Assembly: GCA_028275165.1 (NCBI GenBank)
Contig: JAQCNF010000087.1
Location: 1-64,000, forward strand
Length of the DNA: 64,000 nt
Direction: 5' to 3'
DNA from: Haloquadratum sp.
Lineage (GTDB): Archaea; Halobacteriota; Halobacteria; Halobacteriales; Haloferacaceae
Positions 16,842 to 24,658 of this stretch are shown piece after piece. The notes below the pieces were generated by a model. That model was given only the letters and a program-made list of their open reading frames with translations. It had not been told where the DNA came from and ran no database searches. The translations under genes were made by a program, and so were the position numbers. Positions within the stretch are counted from its first letter, which is position 1; each line of letters starts with the position of its first letter.

Positions 16842-18206
16842 TCAACCGTCAGATGGTGGCTCTGATATGTTTTGAGCGAAGGGTTCATCTATGTGTTTTC
16901 CTCCCGTGTCAGCTTCCTCGCTCGCCCGAGGGCCAGCTTGCGGATAATCAAACGTGGGGCCAGTGCTCTCGAACTCTGGATTGAATAGTGTCATTGCTGT
17001 CTGAATGGTTGACCAATCATCCTCAACTGCTGCATCACGGAGACTTTTTGTCGGCGCTGCGAGTAGCTGTCCGACCAATGCTTCGGCCATGTCGTTTATG
17101 ATTGACTTCTGCTTTTCTGTTAGTGGCTCCTGTGTTTCGAGCTTTGCAACTGCACGCTCGTACTCTCTGTCCTTGACCTGTTCTGCCGCCTGATACATGG
17201 CCTGGATTGCATCGTCAGCCCGCTGACGCTTGTAATCAGCCAAGAGCCGCTGGAACTCCGTTTCGATCATCTGCTCAACGTCCTCAGCGGCTGATCGTCG
17301 TGCGACCTCTGTTTCAGCAGTCACCGACTCCAAATCATCCATATTTCGAACTGAAACACCCACGATGTCCTCTGTAAGGGGTTCGACATCGCGTGGCTGA
17401 CCAAGATCAATGATGAAGGTCTCTGCTACCCGACAGAGGTCCTCGCGTTTGATAAGAAACTCATCACTCTCTGTTGCTGCCACGACAAGACTCGCCTGGC
17501 CCAGCACGGCAGACAATGTCTCTAGTCCGACCCCCTCAGCCGACACTGAGACCGTCCGAGCGAGAGCTTTAGCGTGTTCTGTGGTTCGGTTTGCAATGAT
17601 CAGATGTTCAATGTCGGTCGCCGAGAATGCATTTGCGACGAGTGTTCCCATTTCCCCGGCACCAACGACGAGAGCTGTCGCCGACGAGACTCTCGTCTCG
17701 CGATGAAGCAACTCGACTGCGGCAGAGCCGATTGACGTCACACCCTCATTGATAGCTGTCTCCTCGCGTGCTCGCTTGCCGACACGTAGTGCTTTCATCA
17801 ATCCAGCCTCAAGAACCGATCCAAGACCCCCAACTGCTTGTGCATCTTTGATGGCCTGTCGGAACTGTCCGAGAATTTGGTCCTCACCGATCACGAGCGA
17901 CTCTAGCCCGGCGGCGACTCGCATCAGGTGGCGCAGGCTTTCCTCGTGATTCATTTCACACACAGCACCGTCACGAACCTCCGGCGCAAAGTTTGTGAGT
18001 GCATCTCGTGCAGTCGTTACACTCTCTGCTACGACGTATGCTTCAGACCGATTGCAAGTCTGGATTGCAAAGGCTTCCGAGATACCTTCGCGGGTCAACA
18101 AAGTCTCAATGACTGCAGTCGCTTCGTCAGCACCAGCCATCTCGATTTCTCTGACACTTGCAGACTTATGTGATACTCGCACCCCACATATCACGCCCGC
18201 CTTCAT
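16842..18206 (-). CDS. hemA: Glutamyl-tRNA reductase
   Basis: First committed enzyme of C5-pathway tetrapyrrole synthesis; reduces glutamyl-tRNA to glutamate-1-semialdehyde with NADPH. The catalytic cysteine is Cys51 in TCNRSEAY; GLESLVIGEDQILGQ and VVGAGEMG (NADPH Rossmann) follow, then a C-terminal helical dimerisation region. 454 residues from ATG 18206. The longer frame to 18287 has an unrelated N-terminus. The ATG overlaps the stop of the precorrin-2 dehydrogenase gene (TGATG), so both are translated together. Upstream partners are siroheme-branch enzymes. The C-terminal tail (about 420-454) is poorly conserved and acidic. Confidence 0.97.
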   Translation of the reverse strand: MKAGVICGVRVSHKSASVREIEMAGADEATAVIETLLTREGISEAFAIQTCNRSEAYVVAESVTTARDALTNFAPEVRDGAVCEMNHEESLRHLMRVAAGLESLVIGEDQILGQFRQAIKDAQAVGGLGSVLEAGLMKALRVGKRAREETAINEGVTSIGSAAVELLHRETRVSSATALVVGAGEMGTLVANAFSATDIEHLIIANRTTEHAKALARTVSVSAEGVGLETLSAVLGQASLVVAATESDEFLIKREDLCRVAETFIIDLGQPRDVEPLTEDIVGVSVRNMDDLESVTAETEVARRSAAEDVEQMIETEFQRLLADYKRQRADDAIQAMYQAAEQVKDREYERAVAKLETQEPLTEKQKSIINDMAEALVGQLLAAPTKSLRDAAVEDDWSTIQTAMTLFNPEFESTGPTFDYPQAGPRASEEADTGGKHIDEPFAQNISEPPSDG

Positions 18207-18868
18207 CAACCTCTCTCCATCGTATTGCGTATCACTTGGGTTGCCTCTTCTCGTGGGTTTGCTTCTCTCGTATCTAAAGCCTTCCAAACAGCTGAAGAGC
18301 GAACGACAGCACGGATTGCGTCACGCCTCTCTGATGCAGAGAATCCGCCCTCACGAAGTTCTTGACGAAGCTCTGCGCTTAGTTCTGCCATTGCATCTGT
18401 TCCTGAGAGTGTCTTTTCTAACTGCTCACGGAGGTACTTGCTCAACGCTGGACTCCGAGCGCCTGTCGAAATTGCAATCTGAACGTCTCCATCTTCAACA
18501 GTCGCTGGGACCGTCACACCTTGCTCACCTGGTAGGAAACTGTTTTGCGCCCGAGAGGTATATGCTGCGTTGTATAGGATATCTCGCTCGTTTGCCTCTT
18601 GACACACAGCCTGATTCACGGCTGTGTTATCTGTTGCTGCAACTACGAGTGAGGGATTAATTCGGCCAATCCAATCACCGACTGCGTCGGGGCCAGGCGC
18701 TGCTCGGATACATGTCGCTGTCTCAGCGATATCTGCTGAAAAGGTTGGGCTGAGCACATAGACGTTTGCTTCATCATCAACAAACCACCGTGCTTTGCGC
18801 GCTCCGACGGTCCCCCCACCGAATATCACTACAGCTGAACCCGTGAAATCATGATACAATGGGGTCAT
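18206..18868 (-). CDS. Precorrin-2 dehydrogenase / siroheme synthase N-terminal-type protein
   Basis: Oxidises precorrin-2 to sirohydrochlorin with NAD, and in some relatives also inserts iron. The 220-residue protein begins with a Rossmann motif GGGTVGARKARWF (17-29) and contains VVAATDNTAVN, NSFLPGEQGVTVPA and STGARSPALSKYLRE, as in Met8p and the N-terminal part of CysG. It lacks a methyltransferase half. The stop overlaps the hemA start, and the siroheme decarboxylase gene ends 31 bases upstream. Together they link glutamyl-tRNA to siroheme-derived heme. Confidence 0.92.
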   Translation of the reverse strand: MTPLYHDFTGSAVVIFGGGTVGARKARWFVDDEANVYVLSPTFSADIAETATCIRAAPGPDAVGDWIGRINPSLVVAATDNTAVNQAVCQEANERDILYNAAYTSRAQNSFLPGEQGVTVPATVEDGDVQIAISTGARSPALSKYLREQLEKTLSGTDAMAELSAELRQELREGGFSASERRDAIRAVVRSSAVWKALDTREANPREEATQVIRNTMERG

Positions 18869-18899
18869 CGTCTGGATAGCTCAAAAGTTATCGGTGTAT

Positions 18900-19970
18900 T
18901 CATTCGGTGTGTGCCTCAGCCCGTTCGCTTAAACGAATTCCAGTTTTTTTCAGTATCGCCGTCGAAAAGAGCGTGTCCCATGTCTCGTCGCTGACCTCCC
19001 AGAAGTCTGCCATCCGATCACGTACCTGGGTAATCCGTTGATTGCTTTCAGCCTCTGACCGTCCGTGTGTCATCGCAAAGAAATTATATTCCCAAACTGG
19101 CTCATGGCGGGGTCGCTCATAACAGTGTGTGACGAATGGAAGTGCAGCGATTGCTGGACCCACCTCATCAACTCGGTCATCAGGAACGTTCCAGACAGTC
19201 ATCCCATTTTCACTGTATCCCAATGCATAGTGATTTGGAACAACGCCGACGCGCCGTATTTGTCCAGTCTCTCGAAACTGAGTTAACGTCTCCAGAACCC
19301 ATTCGATAGGCTGATTGACCGCCGTAGCAACGTCGGCATAAGGGGTTGCGGTAAGTGGGAGGCCATCTTGAATCTGAACCAGCAGGTCCCGCTCTGCGGG
19401 GGTCAGTTTCGAGGCATCTCTTGGAGGAGGTGAAGGACCAGCAGCATCGCAACTAATCTCACTGTCCACAAGCGGTCCGTTGAGCGGAAACTTCGCCTCA
19501 ACACGAAATTCTTGTTTCTTCGGCATGTTATACGTTTCTTGACCTGTTTCGCTCTCGATATCACTGAGAACTTCCGAAACCCGATTAGCGTCTGCAACAC
19601 TTACCACGAACCACATATTCAGCTTCGAATGCTCTCGCTTGTAGTTGTGTGCCACCTCACGATGTGCATTGACTTGTTCAGCGATTGTTTCAAATCGGTC
19701 CTTCGGGGCGTGCATCGCAACGAGCGTCGCTGTCCCCCCAATCTTTTCCGCATTTACCAGCGCACCAAACCGGCTCAAATAGCCGCGGTCATCAAGCGTC
19801 TGAATTTGGGAGAGCAGTTTATCACCCTCGATTTCGATATGATGATCTCGAAGGGCACCCGCGGCCGTCTCAAATGGTGACTCGCAGATTGGAAATCCAC
19901 CCTGAAATCCATTCAAGATTGCCGTATCAAGTGTCGAAAGTGACGACTCGTCCGGATGTACCTCGGTCAT
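18900..19970 (-). CDS. ahbAB: Fused siroheme decarboxylase AhbA-AhbB
   Basis: Converts siroheme to 12,18-didecarboxysiroheme in the archaeal and sulfate-reducer heme pathway. Each half is an Lrp/AsnC-like fold. The N-terminal half (about 1-165) has ILNGFQGGFPICESPF and RFGALVNAEKIGGTATLVAMH; the C-terminal half (about 190-350) has RRVGVVPNHYALGYSENGM with the histidine expected for AhbB, then VWEYNFFAMTHG. Many organisms encode AhbA and AhbB separately; here they form one 356-residue chain. It is often mislabelled as a transcription regulator because of the HTH. It heads the operon with the precorrin-2 dehydrogenase and hemA genes. Confidence 0.9.
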   Translation of the reverse strand: MTEVHPDESSLSTLDTAILNGFQGGFPICESPFETAAGALRDHHIEIEGDKLLSQIQTLDDRGYLSRFGALVNAEKIGGTATLVAMHAPKDRFETIAEQVNAHREVAHNYKREHSKLNMWFVVSVADANRVSEVLSDIESETGQETYNMPKKQEFRVEAKFPLNGPLVDSEISCDAAGPSPPPRDASKLTPAERDLLVQIQDGLPLTATPYADVATAVNQPIEWVLETLTQFRETGQIRRVGVVPNHYALGYSENGMTVWNVPDDRVDEVGPAIAALPFVTHCYERPRHEPVWEYNFFAMTHGRSEAESNQRITQVRDRMADFWEVSDETWDTLFSTAILKKTGIRLSERAEAHTE

Positions 19971-20044
19971 ACAACTCGGTCAGCATTGTGTTTTCATAAG
20001 CATCTCGATAAAAAGACACGGACACAGTGATATTGATGTCCGTC

Positions 20045-20443
20045 CTACGGAACGAGCGTGACACGGTCAACTGATTCGAGTGATTCGACATCCTTCGCAA
20101 GGGCTTCTTGATTCGGCTCTGCCTCATAATACCAGACGAGGTCGAATGACCCATCTCGAAGCAACTGTTGGCATTCCCATACAAACTCCTCATCAGTGAG
20201 CGTCAGTCCCTGAAATTGATTTGAGGCGAAATCAGAATCGTCATTCCCCGCATAAATAAAGCATTCACCCTTCTCAGCGTGTTCAGCAACGATTTCATTG
20301 ATATCAACTGTCAGCTCCTGCATCTCGAGATCCTCAGCGCCTGAAAGGGTTGTATGAATGATCATTCCAGCAAGTTCAATCTCGCCTGGCTCAAGAAGAG
20401 CGACCGTTCGTCGGTAGAGGTCGTCATCGACCGTCTTGCTCAT
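20045..20443 (-). CDS. DUF5778-type conserved haloarchaeal protein
   Basis: Unknown function. From ATG 20443 it has 132 residues beginning MSKTVDDDLYRRTVALLEPG. It is acidic, with aromatic residues in the C-terminal part (FVWECQQLLRDGSFDLVWYYE); no membrane segment, metal motif or nucleotide motif is visible. I recall this as a haloarchaeal family of unknown function (DUF5778), which I could not verify here. The open frame continues far upstream to 20674, but that part lies under the start of uppS on the other strand and is basic and unlike protein. It is divergent from uppS; 127 bases separate the two starts. Confidence 0.8.
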   Translation of the reverse strand: MSKTVDDDLYRRTVALLEPGEIELAGMIIHTTLSGAEDLEMQELTVDINEIVAEHAEKGECFIYAGNDDSDFASNQFQGLTLTDEEFVWECQQLLRDGSFDLVWYYEAEPNQEALAKDVESLESVDRVTLVP

Positions 20444-20570
20444 ATGATTTTTTCGAGTAGCGAGAATAAACGAATGACGGTTCATCTGAATGTGGGGGCT
20501 TGCGTTTCTGCGAGTGGTGTGGAGTATCCAAAGCGGAAGACAGATACGACTAACTGTAATCTTGAGGTAC

Positions 20571-21518
20571 ATGTGGAATCGGGTGCAGGGAGTGGTGCAC
20601 CGAGCGTACGAGAGAGTGCTGCGACGAGAGATTTCAGACGGACCAGCACATATTGCTATTATCCAAGATGGCAATCGACGATACGCACGTCAGCAGGGGG
20701 ATGATGTGCCTGAAGGGCATCGAGAAGGAGCCCAGACAACAGAGAAAGTGCTTGACTGGTGTGAAGAGCTATCGATACAGGAATTGACATTGTATGCGTT
20801 TTCGACGGAGAACTTCAAACGATCGAGCGAGGAGCTTGATTCGTTATTCGGACTGATTGAAAAGAAGTTGTATGAGTTCGCTGACGCTGATCGGATTCAT
20901 CAGAATGAAGTGCGGATAAAAGCGATCGGTGATGTGGCAAGATTGCCAGCGAGTGTACAAGAATCGATCCGGTATGCGGAATCCCAAACAGACGGATACG
21001 AGGGATTTCGATTGAATATCGCACTGGCTTATGGCGGCCGATCTGAGCTATTAACTGCAGCACGAGAGGTTGCAAAAAAAGTTGAGAAAGGCATACTGAC
21101 CCCAGCAGATGTTGATGCGAACACAGTTGAAGCGCAACTCTCGGCGAATGCATCTCGAGATGTTGACTTGATTATCCGCACGGGCGGTGATGAGCGAACC
21201 TCGAACTTTCTGCCATGGCATGCGAACGGCAATGAGGCTGCGGTGTATTTTTGTGCACCTTACTGGCCGGAGTTCTCAAAAGTCGACTTCCTTCGCGGTT
21301 TACGGACATATGAATCACGTGAAGAGTCGTGGCGTCAGTCGCGAAAAAATCGCGCCATTGCTCTTGTTCGGGCTGTTGCACAGACAGAGTATGAAGAAGG
21401 GATGCGTGTTGCAACGCGGCTACGAGAGCAATTATGCACTTCGAATGCGAAAGAACTCTCTGCTGAACTTGAACGACAACGCACACCCGAAACCATTTCA
21501 CACGAGAGGGCTGATTGA
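20571..21518 (+). CDS. uppS: cis-Prenyltransferase, polyprenyl diphosphate synthase
   Basis: Builds long cis-polyprenyl diphosphates, precursors of dolichol-type carriers for glycan assembly. The catalytic Asp33 is in IIQDGNRRYAR (residues 30-40), and AFSTENFKRSSEE, NIALAYGGRSE and LIIRTGGDERTSNFLPW follow in the family order. From ATG 20571 it has 315 residues, longer than bacterial UppS (about 250); the extra part is a charged C-terminal tail. It is convergent with a second, degenerate cis-prenyltransferase gene, and the stops are 7 bases apart. A DUF92 lipid-kinase-like gene lies just beyond. Confidence 0.95.
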   Translation: MWNRVQGVVHRAYERVLRREISDGPAHIAIIQDGNRRYARQQGDDVPEGHREGAQTTEKVLDWCEELSIQELTLYAFSTENFKRSSEELDSLFGLIEKKLYEFADADRIHQNEVRIKAIGDVARLPASVQESIRYAESQTDGYEGFRLNIALAYGGRSELLTAAREVAKKVEKGILTPADVDANTVEAQLSANASRDVDLIIRTGGDERTSNFLPWHANGNEAAVYFCAPYWPEFSKVDFLRGLRTYESREESWRQSRKNRAIALVRAVAQTEYEEGMRVATRLREQLCTSNAKELSAELERQRTPETISHERAD

Positions 21519-21525
21519 TTTGGTC

Positions 21526-22155
21526 TCACTCACCAAAGCGGCGCTGTCGATCCTGATAGTCTAACAGGGCACGTAGGTAATCACGTCGACGAAAGTCACG
21601 CCAGTTTACATCAGTGAAGTACAGTTCTGAGTATACCGACTGCCAAATAAGGAAGTCTGAGAGTCGCTCGGCACCGGTCTTGATCAGTAAGTCAGGTTCG
21701 TCAGAAAAGACCAGACGGTTCTCAATATCTGTTGGGTCAATATCGTCTGGATCAAGTTCGTCTTCACTCACTGCAGATGCCAGTTGTCGGACTGCTGCAG
21801 CAAATTCACGTTTGCCACCCAACCCAATGTTCATTTGCACTGGTGCCTCGGCGCGCTTGGTATCGTCAGGTCCTCGAACTGCGATTGGTTTGGGAGCTCC
21901 CACACCCTGCAGTTCTCTCTTCAACGTCGGGACAACTGCTTCATCAAGTACGCTGACCGAAACTGTCACTCGATTCGCACTGTATTCGAACGCCCAGTTA
22001 AAGAACGCGGCCAGCGTCTCATAGGCACCCTTTTCGAGCAGATCACGCTCGGTGATTACCACCGCCACGTGCTCCGGGCTGTCTGCTTCGTGAAACCGAT
22101 TTCGAAGCGCTAAGTATCGGTCGTAAACGCCCACAAGCGGCATATATGCGGACAT
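21526..22155 (-). CDS. cis-Prenyltransferase paralogue lacking the catalytic motif
   Basis: Homologous to UppS, seen from the C-terminal half: [10 protein letters not shown] aligns with NIALAYGGRSE, and [18 protein letters not shown] with the substrate-binding RTGG segment, followed by YSELYFTD. The N-terminal catalytic segment (DGNRR in active enzymes) reads [10 protein letters not shown], so the essential Asp is absent. The protein is 209 residues, shorter than active members. By analogy with the eukaryotic NgBR-DHDDS pair, it may be a non-catalytic partner of the convergent active enzyme; that is inference. ATG 22155 is preferred; ATG 22143 is possible. Confidence 0.82.
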   Translation of the reverse strand: MSAYMPLVGVYDRYLALRNRFHEADSPEHVAVVITERDLLEKGAYETLAAFFNWAFEYSANRVTVSVSVLDEAVVPTLKRELQGVGAPKPIAVRGPDDTKRAEAPVQMNIGLGGKREFAAAVRQLASAVSEDELDPDDIDPTDIENRLVFSDEPDLLIKTGAERLSDFLIWQSVYSELYFTDVNWRDFRRRDYLRALLDYQDRQRRFGE

Positions 22156-22222
22156 GGTATAATTTACTTTGGTGGTCCTGCTGGGAAATTACTACAGCCA
22201 CTAACGATGTGTTTCGGGAGCA

Positions 22223-22230
22223 TTAAATAC
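22223..22230 (+). promoter_or_regulatory. TATA-like box before the DUF92 gene
   Basis: TTAAATA lies about 26 bases before the GTG at 22252. This supports a leaderless message starting at that GTG rather than at the earlier ATG 22207. Confidence 0.5.
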
Positions 22231-22251
22231 GTCTCTATAAAATCAGTCGAT

Positions 22252-23556
22252 GTGAACTCAACGCTCCGACGAGCAGGTGGATTTGCTCTTGTCGGGACAA
22301 CTGCGGTCACTGCGCCAGTGCTCGGACAAGCGGCATTCGCTCCATTCGTGGCTATGGCTGTTCTCGGTGCCTTCGTTATTACCGATGGGCCCTTATTTGA
22401 GTTGTTTGCCCGACCAGGTGACCGACAGGATGGTCGATTAAATGGTTTGATCGGATTCTCGCTGGCCGCAGCAGGTCTGGCGCTGATCTCAGCAGAACTT
22501 GGAATGCCAACGGCGGCATTTGTCGCCGCTACGCTCATCGTCGCATATGGAAATCTGGGAAAAAGAATTATCTCAGAAACATCAGATAACCCATTTATTG
22601 GAACAGCAGGATTTGTGGTAGCAGCGACTGTCGGCGGGATTGGAGGCCAGACTGCAACAGCGTCGTTTACTGACACTGCCGTGTTATGGCCGCGATTTGT
22701 GTTTTTAGCGACCGTTGGTGCACTTTCTGCAGCCCTTCTTCGAGAAATATTGTTTGAACGGGACGATCCACTCGTCATGATGAGTTCAGGACTGCTATTG
22801 TGGCTCTTCGGGTATCTCGCCACAGATGTGAGTGCGATTGAAGTGATTGCTGCACTGGTGGTGACAGTGGTGCTTGGATTACTCTCCTATCTGCTGGGGA
22901 CTGCTTCCGTTGCGGGAATGCTTTCTGGCGTGATCTTGGGTCTATTAGTGATTGTATATGGCGGCTTCGGATGGTTTGCAATACTGATGACTTTCTTCAG
23001 TGTCGGTGCACTGTCGACGAAGTATAAATATGATATCAAGACGAAGCGAGGGGTAGCAGAGGAAAACGAAGGGGCGCGGGGAACGGGAAACGTGCTTGGA
23101 AACGCAGCTATAGCACTCCTATGTGTCATTTTGTTCGCTGCTGGCGATGCAGTAATTATCGACCCAATCTGGTTCAAATACGCGTTTGCCGGGTCTATGG
23201 CAGCAGCATTGAGCGATACATTGTCATCTGAGCTCGGAGTATTATTTGATCAACCACGGTTGATTACTACTCTTGAAGCAGTACCACCGGGAACAGATGG
23301 AGGTGTGACGTGGCAGGGAGAGCTGTTCGGGTTGGTTGGTGCATCACTCGTTGGAACAATTTCATTTGTACTTCTCCCGGCGCTCACCCCGCTTGGGGCA
23401 ATAAGTATCGCTGTGTCTGGATTCCTTGGCATGGTAACAGATAGTGTGTTAGGGGCAACAGTTGAGGGTGATCGAATCGGAAATGAGGCGGTTAATCTGG
23501 CGGCGACATTCACTGGTGCTATGCTAAGTGTGAGTGCGGTTGGTCTACTTGGATGA
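22252..23556 (+). CDS. DUF92 family membrane protein, phytyl-phosphate-kinase-like
   Basis: Polytopic membrane protein with about 11 hydrophobic segments. The C-terminal half is the DUF92 domain (TMEM19 / plant VTE6 family), with KYDIKTKRGVAEENEGARGT, GSMAAALSDTLSSELG and FLGMVTDSVLGAT, motifs typical of the family. Plant VTE6 phosphorylates phytyl phosphate, so a polyprenyl- or geranylgeranyl-phosphate role is a reasonable guess; the archaeal substrate is unknown. The N-terminal half is a further membrane region. The frame opens with ATG 22207, but GTG 22252 fits a TATA-like box. The neighbours are polyprenyl synthases, and the next gene overlaps by 4 bases. Confidence 0.88.
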   Translation: MNSTLRRAGGFALVGTTAVTAPVLGQAAFAPFVAMAVLGAFVITDGPLFELFARPGDRQDGRLNGLIGFSLAAAGLALISAELGMPTAAFVAATLIVAYGNLGKRIISETSDNPFIGTAGFVVAATVGGIGGQTATASFTDTAVLWPRFVFLATVGALSAALLREILFERDDPLVMMSSGLLLWLFGYLATDVSAIEVIAALVVTVVLGLLSYLLGTASVAGMLSGVILGLLVIVYGGFGWFAILMTFFSVGALSTKYKYDIKTKRGVAEENEGARGTGNVLGNAAIALLCVILFAAGDAVIIDPIWFKYAFAGSMAAALSDTLSSELGVLFDQPRLITTLEAVPPGTDGGVTWQGELFGLVGASLVGTISFVLLPALTPLGAISIAVSGFLGMVTDSVLGATVEGDRIGNEAVNLAATFTGAMLSVSAVGLLG

Positions 23557-23981
23557 TGACAGTACAGAGTGCGAAAACACAGGATTACCCAACGTTACGG
23601 AATTTGCAGGATTATCTGAGTGCTCCCTCACCGATTTTATTGAAGCACGCCATTGAGCCCACCGGTGGGGGGCAGTGCCTCATCAGTGTGCACGCTCAGC
23701 AGCCAGTTGGATATATGTTATATTTTGCTGCCGAGCAAGTGCATATTACCGAGCTTGTTGTTCACCCAGAATTCCGACGAGCAGGGCGAGCGTCGCGTCT
23801 CATAAGTGCTGTTGTTGACAGGACCTCTCCTTGCACAACGCTCACAGTCACCGTGGCAGTCTCAAATGAGACTGCGATTGGTTTCTACAAGAGCTGTGGG
23901 TTTACCATCGCTGCACGTAAGAAGGAATTCTATGAGACACATGAGTCAGCAGTCGATGCATTGTTTATGACCAACAAGTGA
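23553..23981 (+). CDS. GNAT family N-acetyltransferase
   Basis: Acetyl-CoA-dependent N-acetyltransferase, 142 residues. Motif A is ITELVVHPEFRRAGRASRLIS with the pyrophosphate-binding R-R-A-G-R-A loop, and VSNETAIGFYKSCGF is the C-terminal motif B region with the conserved Tyr, as in RimI-like enzymes. The substrate is unknown. Its start overlaps the DUF92 stop by 4 bases (ATGA), so it is translationally coupled to a membrane lipid enzyme, though no functional link is evident. Confidence 0.9.
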   Translation: MMTVQSAKTQDYPTLRNLQDYLSAPSPILLKHAIEPTGGGQCLISVHAQQPVGYMLYFAAEQVHITELVVHPEFRRAGRASRLISAVVDRTSPCTTLTVTVAVSNETAIGFYKSCGFTIAARKKEFYETHESAVDALFMTNK

Positions 23982-24063
23982 GTCTATCCCGCACTGGTCG
24001 GATGTCTGCTTGACCGTGATCGAATTAATACAGTGGAGTCCAGTTATTCAAATGAGCGACCGA

Positions 24064-24645
24064 AGTGAGTAGAGAGGGATACAGCTGTACGCTATCCTCA
24101 ATCAAGACATACATGAGAGAGGATATAGACGAAGGTAACACTTCGTTAATAATCAACCCGGAGTTCCAGTATAGTATAGTACAATATAATATTGAGTGGC
24201 GAAGGACGAAACCACTGGTGAGACTGTACATGGGCAACTCACACTTGTCATGAATGTCCACCCACGTTGGTTACAGACCTACTTCAGACGTCGACAAGCC
24301 GTCATACAACGTAGTGCAGAACCAGCTTCCGGACTAAGATGGTGACTGGACAGACTGGAACCGAGTGTACTCAAAGCGGCTGTAGGTGGCGGTTCGCCGT
24401 ATCAATCCCATCAGCGTGGATTGAAGAAGTCGGGTCTAAAGTGTGAGCAATCCGAATGAAGGCTGGGATAGCCCATTTATTCCTGTGGGGGCTTCTGCGG
24501 GGAGCCATCATCAAGGTCAAGATGCACCGCTTGCAAACACCGTCATTGAAGCAGAAAATTCAACGCGAAAACACGGAAGCCGTTGAAGAGCCGGCGGTGG
24601 CTGGCAAGTATGGTGGGCGGAATCGTTCACAATAACGACGCTGTC
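24064..24645 (+). mobile_element. About 0.6 kb decayed IS1341-type element, internally deleted
   Basis: Non-coding relic sharing both ends with the element at 45360-45965. The left part carries AGTAGAGAGGGATACAGCTGTACG with a perfect palindrome TACAGCTGTA. The right part (about 24400-24640) encodes a broken tnpB tail: LKKSGLKCEQSE, stop, then remnants of the C-terminus. Most of the tnpB body is missing and several stops interrupt the rest. No tnpA is visible. Most likely a non-autonomous derivative mobilised in trans, or just a relic. Confidence 0.65.
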
Positions 24646-24658
24646 GACAGTATCGAAA

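Noticed and set aside
18900-19970. Lrp/AsnC transcription regulator
   Set aside because: Although the halves have an HTH-like fold, the HYALGYSENGM motif and position beside hemA and a precorrin-2 dehydrogenase fit siroheme decarboxylase.
20443-20674. N-terminal extension of the DUF5778 protein
   Set aside because: The extension is basic, Cys/Arg-rich and opposite the uppS start; ATG 20443 begins the acidic family-like protein.
22164-22823. 219-codon open frame on the minus strand
   Set aside because: Lies entirely opposite the well-supported DUF92 membrane gene; it is Ser/Ala/Pro-rich shadow sequence with no domain.
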